A stretch of DNA of 64,000 nt, from assembly GCA_033763975.1 (NCBI GenBank), contig JANRJM010000013.1:248001-312000 (forward strand). The letters run 5' to 3'. Positions 62,239 to 64,000 of this stretch are shown here, one piece after another. Position 1 is the stretch's first letter. Every line of letters begins with the position of its first letter. Under the pieces are notes generated by a model. The model did not search any database and had not been told where the DNA came from. It worked only from the letters and a program-made list of their open reading frames with translations. Origin of the DNA: Planctomycetota bacterium. Lineage in GTDB: Bacteria > Planctomycetota > Phycisphaerae > Phycisphaerales > UBA1924. A program made the position numbers and the translations under genes.

Positions 62239-62460
62239 ATGCCCGCCCGCCGCACCCGACTCGCCATCGCCTCGCTCGCCGTCCTCGCTCTCGGCGGGTG
62301 CTTCTCCCGCCACACCCCGTCCGCATTCGTCCACCCGCGCGGCTCGGGCAACACCGTCGCGTCCGACAGCCTGGGCTCCCGCATGGTCACCCACCAGCAG
62401 CACGTCCGCTCGACCCAGGGCGACCGCGACAGCGCCACCGCCTTCGTCGAGCCCGAGTAG
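62239..62460 (+). CDS. Small lipoprotein, only plus-strand gene
   Basis: A 73-residue lipoprotein with a classic signal: RRTRLAIASLAVLALGGC, Cys23 in LGGC. The mature part is 51 polar residues with no family I know (HTPSAFVHPRGSGNTV, then SRMVTHQQHVRSTQGD). GGAGG lies 6 bases before the ATG, which fixes the start; in-frame starts further upstream would bury the signal peptide. It diverges from the tssK operon and converges, with a 7-bp gap, on the SUMF1 gene. It is much shorter than TssJ (about 150 residues), so although a TssJ-like role is tempting, nothing in the sequence shows it. Confidence 0.75.
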   Translation: MPARRTRLAIASLAVLALGGCFSRHTPSAFVHPRGSGNTVASDSLGSRMVTHQQHVRSTQGDRDSATAFVEPE

Positions 62461-62467
62461 GCCCAAC

Positions 62468-64000
62468 CTACGGCGTCGAGCCCGTCAGATACGCCGTCCC
62501 CGCCAACTGCGCCAGCACCCGGTCCTTCGGCGTGCCCGCGCCCCCGCCCGCGCCCGATGAGAACGCCAGGCGGAACCCGACATCCGAGAAACCCTGCGGC
62601 TCGCTCGTGCTGGCCCGGAATCCGGCCGCCTCTTCTCCGCGCCCCAGCGCCCGCACGGTCTGGCGAGGCTCGATCGTCCCGCCCGACATCGCCGAGCCGC
62701 CGATCACGCCCAGCCCCGCCAGCGACGTCCCGCCCAACGCCTCACGACAACTCGCCAGCGTCGCCCGCACCGGCAGCGCGTCCATCGCCGCCGGGTTCTC
62801 GTGCACCCACTCCGCCGCGTTCCCCACCAGGTTCTTGAACCGCCCCGTCCCCGCCGTCACGTCGCGGAACCACAGCACCCCGTCGGTCTCCGTCACCGCC
62901 GGCGTGCCGTCCGCGTCGTCCTGCACGCGTTCACCCTGCAGTTGCAGGTGATCGCCCATCGGGAACTGCAGCTTGTCGTACGGCCGCGCGCCGTTCTGAA
63001 TGATCGACTTCAGCTGCGCGATGTACGCGTGCTGGGTCGCCCACGTCGCGTCCCGGCGGTTCGCATCGCCCGGGCCCGTGTCCGCGGCCAACTGCCACTC
63101 GCCCGGCGAGGGCAGCCGGCACCCCGCCCACGACGCCGCCAGCAGCGCCGCCGCCGCCGGCACCCGCGTCATCGGCGAGTTCGCGTTCGGCGGCGTGGGC
63201 GCCGGCAACTGCGGGTCGTAGTAGCCCGTCTCGGGCAGCGCGTTCGTGGACACCAGCCAGCCGGCCCCCGTCGGGTCGCGGCGCGGGTCGTTCTCCCGGC
63301 GCTCGCTGATCTCCATCTCCTCGCCGGCGACCCACGTCCACGCCGACGGTCCCCGGCGCGCGGTCACGCTCTGGGCGTTGAGGCGCATGCGCCCGTGCGC
63401 CTTGGCGATGTCCTCCCACTGGTTCGCCGCCGTCATGAGGTCGATGAACAGCCCGACCGACGCCTCTTCCGTGCACACGTACACCGCCCCGTCCGCGCTG
63501 TTTGATACCCGCACGAACTCAAGGTCATAGCTCCGCCCGCTCGGCGCCGTCCACGCGTAGTTCATCACCGACCCGTCCGCGCCCGCCCCGAACCGTCCCG
63601 TCCAGCCCACCCGCGCCGGGCCCACGTCCTTCGTCAGGTCCGTCACCTTCCCCGCCGCCACCGGATCCAGCGCCCTGAACAACGTCTCCCACGCCGGCGC
63701 GCTCCCCGCGGCCCGCTCCGCATCCAGCCAGGCCTTCACCACCGGCGCGACCGCGTTGATCTGGTCCTCCGCCCGCCCGTCGGCGATCGCCCGCACCCGC
63801 GCCGCGAACTGGTACCGCCCGTAGTTGCGCCGCACCCACGGCTGCGCCTTCGCGAGGTCGCCCTCGCTCACGCCCGCCGCGGCCATTGCCCCGAACGCGG
63901 CCTCCACCTCCGCGACGACCCCGTTCGCTCTGTCGTTGGCGAACGCGAACCACGCGTCGCGGACGTTGGCCTTGCCCGCGTCGCTCAGGGCCGCTCGCCG
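62468..64000 (-). CDS. SUMF1/TagR-like protein (N-terminus off window)
   Basis: The last 510 residues of a protein that continues past the window edge; the frame is open to base 64000. The first part is helical and resembles the region before the SUMF1 domain of the protein at 50242-54096. The C-terminal 300 residues are SUMF1/FGE-like: EEASVGLFIDLMTAANQW, GCRLPSPGEWQLAAD, LVGNAAEWVHEN, VIGGSAMSGG and SDVGFRLAFS. I see no Cys pair at the place of the catalytic cysteines of true formylglycine-generating enzymes, as in regulatory SUMF1 proteins. It ends 7 bp from the convergent small lipoprotein gene. It is probably a paralogue made by duplication; its N-terminal domain, perhaps another regulator or kinase, lies outside. 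Confidence 0.75.
   Translation of the reverse strand, partial: RRAALSDAGKANVRDAWFAFANDRANGVVAEVEAAFGAMAAAGVSEGDLAKAQPWVRRNYGRYQFAARVRAIADGRAEDQINAVAPVVKAWLDAERAAGSAPAWETLFRALDPVAAGKVTDLTKDVGPARVGWTGRFGAGADGSVMNYAWTAPSGRSYDLEFVRVSNSADGAVYVCTEEASVGLFIDLMTAANQWEDIAKAHGRMRLNAQSVTARRGPSAWTWVAGEEMEISERRENDPRRDPTGAGWLVSTNALPETGYYDPQLPAPTPPNANSPMTRVPAAAALLAASWAGCRLPSPGEWQLAADTGPGDANRRDATWATQHAYIAQLKSIIQNGARPYDKLQFPMGDHLQLQGERVQDDADGTPAVTETDGVLWFRDVTAGTGRFKNLVGNAAEWVHENPAAMDALPVRATLASCREALGGTSLAGLGVIGGSAMSGGTIEPRQTVRALGRGEEAAGFRASTSEPQGFSDVGFRLAFSSGAGGGAGTPKDRVLAQLAGTAYLTGSTP

Noticed and set aside
62239-62460. Calling the small plus-strand lipoprotein TssJ
   Set aside because: It has only 51 mature residues and no TssJ strands; TssJ is about 150 residues. 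Kept as an unnamed lipoprotein.
62468-64000. Active formylglycine-generating enzyme
   Set aside because: The SUMF1 fold motifs are present but I find no cysteine pair at the catalytic position, and the T6SS context fits a regulatory TagR-like protein better.

Overview
This is a GC-rich, gene-dense chromosomal window from a Gram-negative bacterium. It carries outer-membrane lipoproteins, a two-partner-secretion outer-membrane pore and a type VI secretion system (T6SS). The mix of LpoB/YcfL-type lipoproteins, SUMF1-domain proteins and a very long filamentous-haemagglutinin-like protein fits a planctomycete, perhaps Phycisphaerae. That assignment is an inference; no rRNA or other phylogenetic marker is present. 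All genes read on the minus strand except one small lipoprotein gene. No intergenic gap exceeds about 250 bp. I saw no tRNA, rRNA, CRISPR array, insertion sequence or origin.

Read in the direction of transcription (right to left), the layout is as follows. (1) 64000-62468: a SUMF1 (TagR-like) protein cut by the window edge, convergent with the lone plus-strand lipoprotein gene. (2) 61995-50242: an unassigned T6SS-linked gene, then tssK, tssL, tssM and a TagF-like/transmembrane/SUMF1 fusion. (3) 50077-33823: a two-partner secretion pair, the TpsB pore and a 4,662-residue TpsA adhesin. (4) 33771-18933: tssA, tssB, tssC, hcp, tagJ, tssE, tssF, tssG, tssH (clpV), an unknown gene and vgrG. (5) 18918-4960: an effector region in which LysM proteins and small Ig-like proteins alternate with large candidate cargo proteins: an LCAT-like lipase with a tandem DcrB-like partner, a 693-residue unknown, an OmpA-like protein, an NlpC/P60 hydrolase and a beta-rich unknown. 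(6) 4806-1215: four lipoproteins of the LpoB/COG3014/YcfL type. (7) 1176-1: purE and the first 196 codons of purK.

The T6SS has sheath (TssBC), tube (Hcp), baseplate (TssEFGK), membrane complex (TssLM), cap (TssA), recycling ATPase (ClpV), spike (VgrG) and the TagJ accessory protein. Presence of TagJ and the B-C-Hcp-TagJ-E-F-G-H order resemble the Pseudomonas H1 type. No TssJ, PAAR or FHA protein is recognisable in the window.

The most promising uncharacterised system is the repeated effector cassette downstream of vgrG: small Ig-like protein, then LysM/peptidoglycan-binding protein, then large cargo, in roughly four copies with different cargos. Next are the TagF-SUMF1 fusion, which could join a cytoplasmic T6SS repressor to a periplasmic sensor in one membrane protein, and the TPS adhesin lying between the two halves of the T6SS locus.
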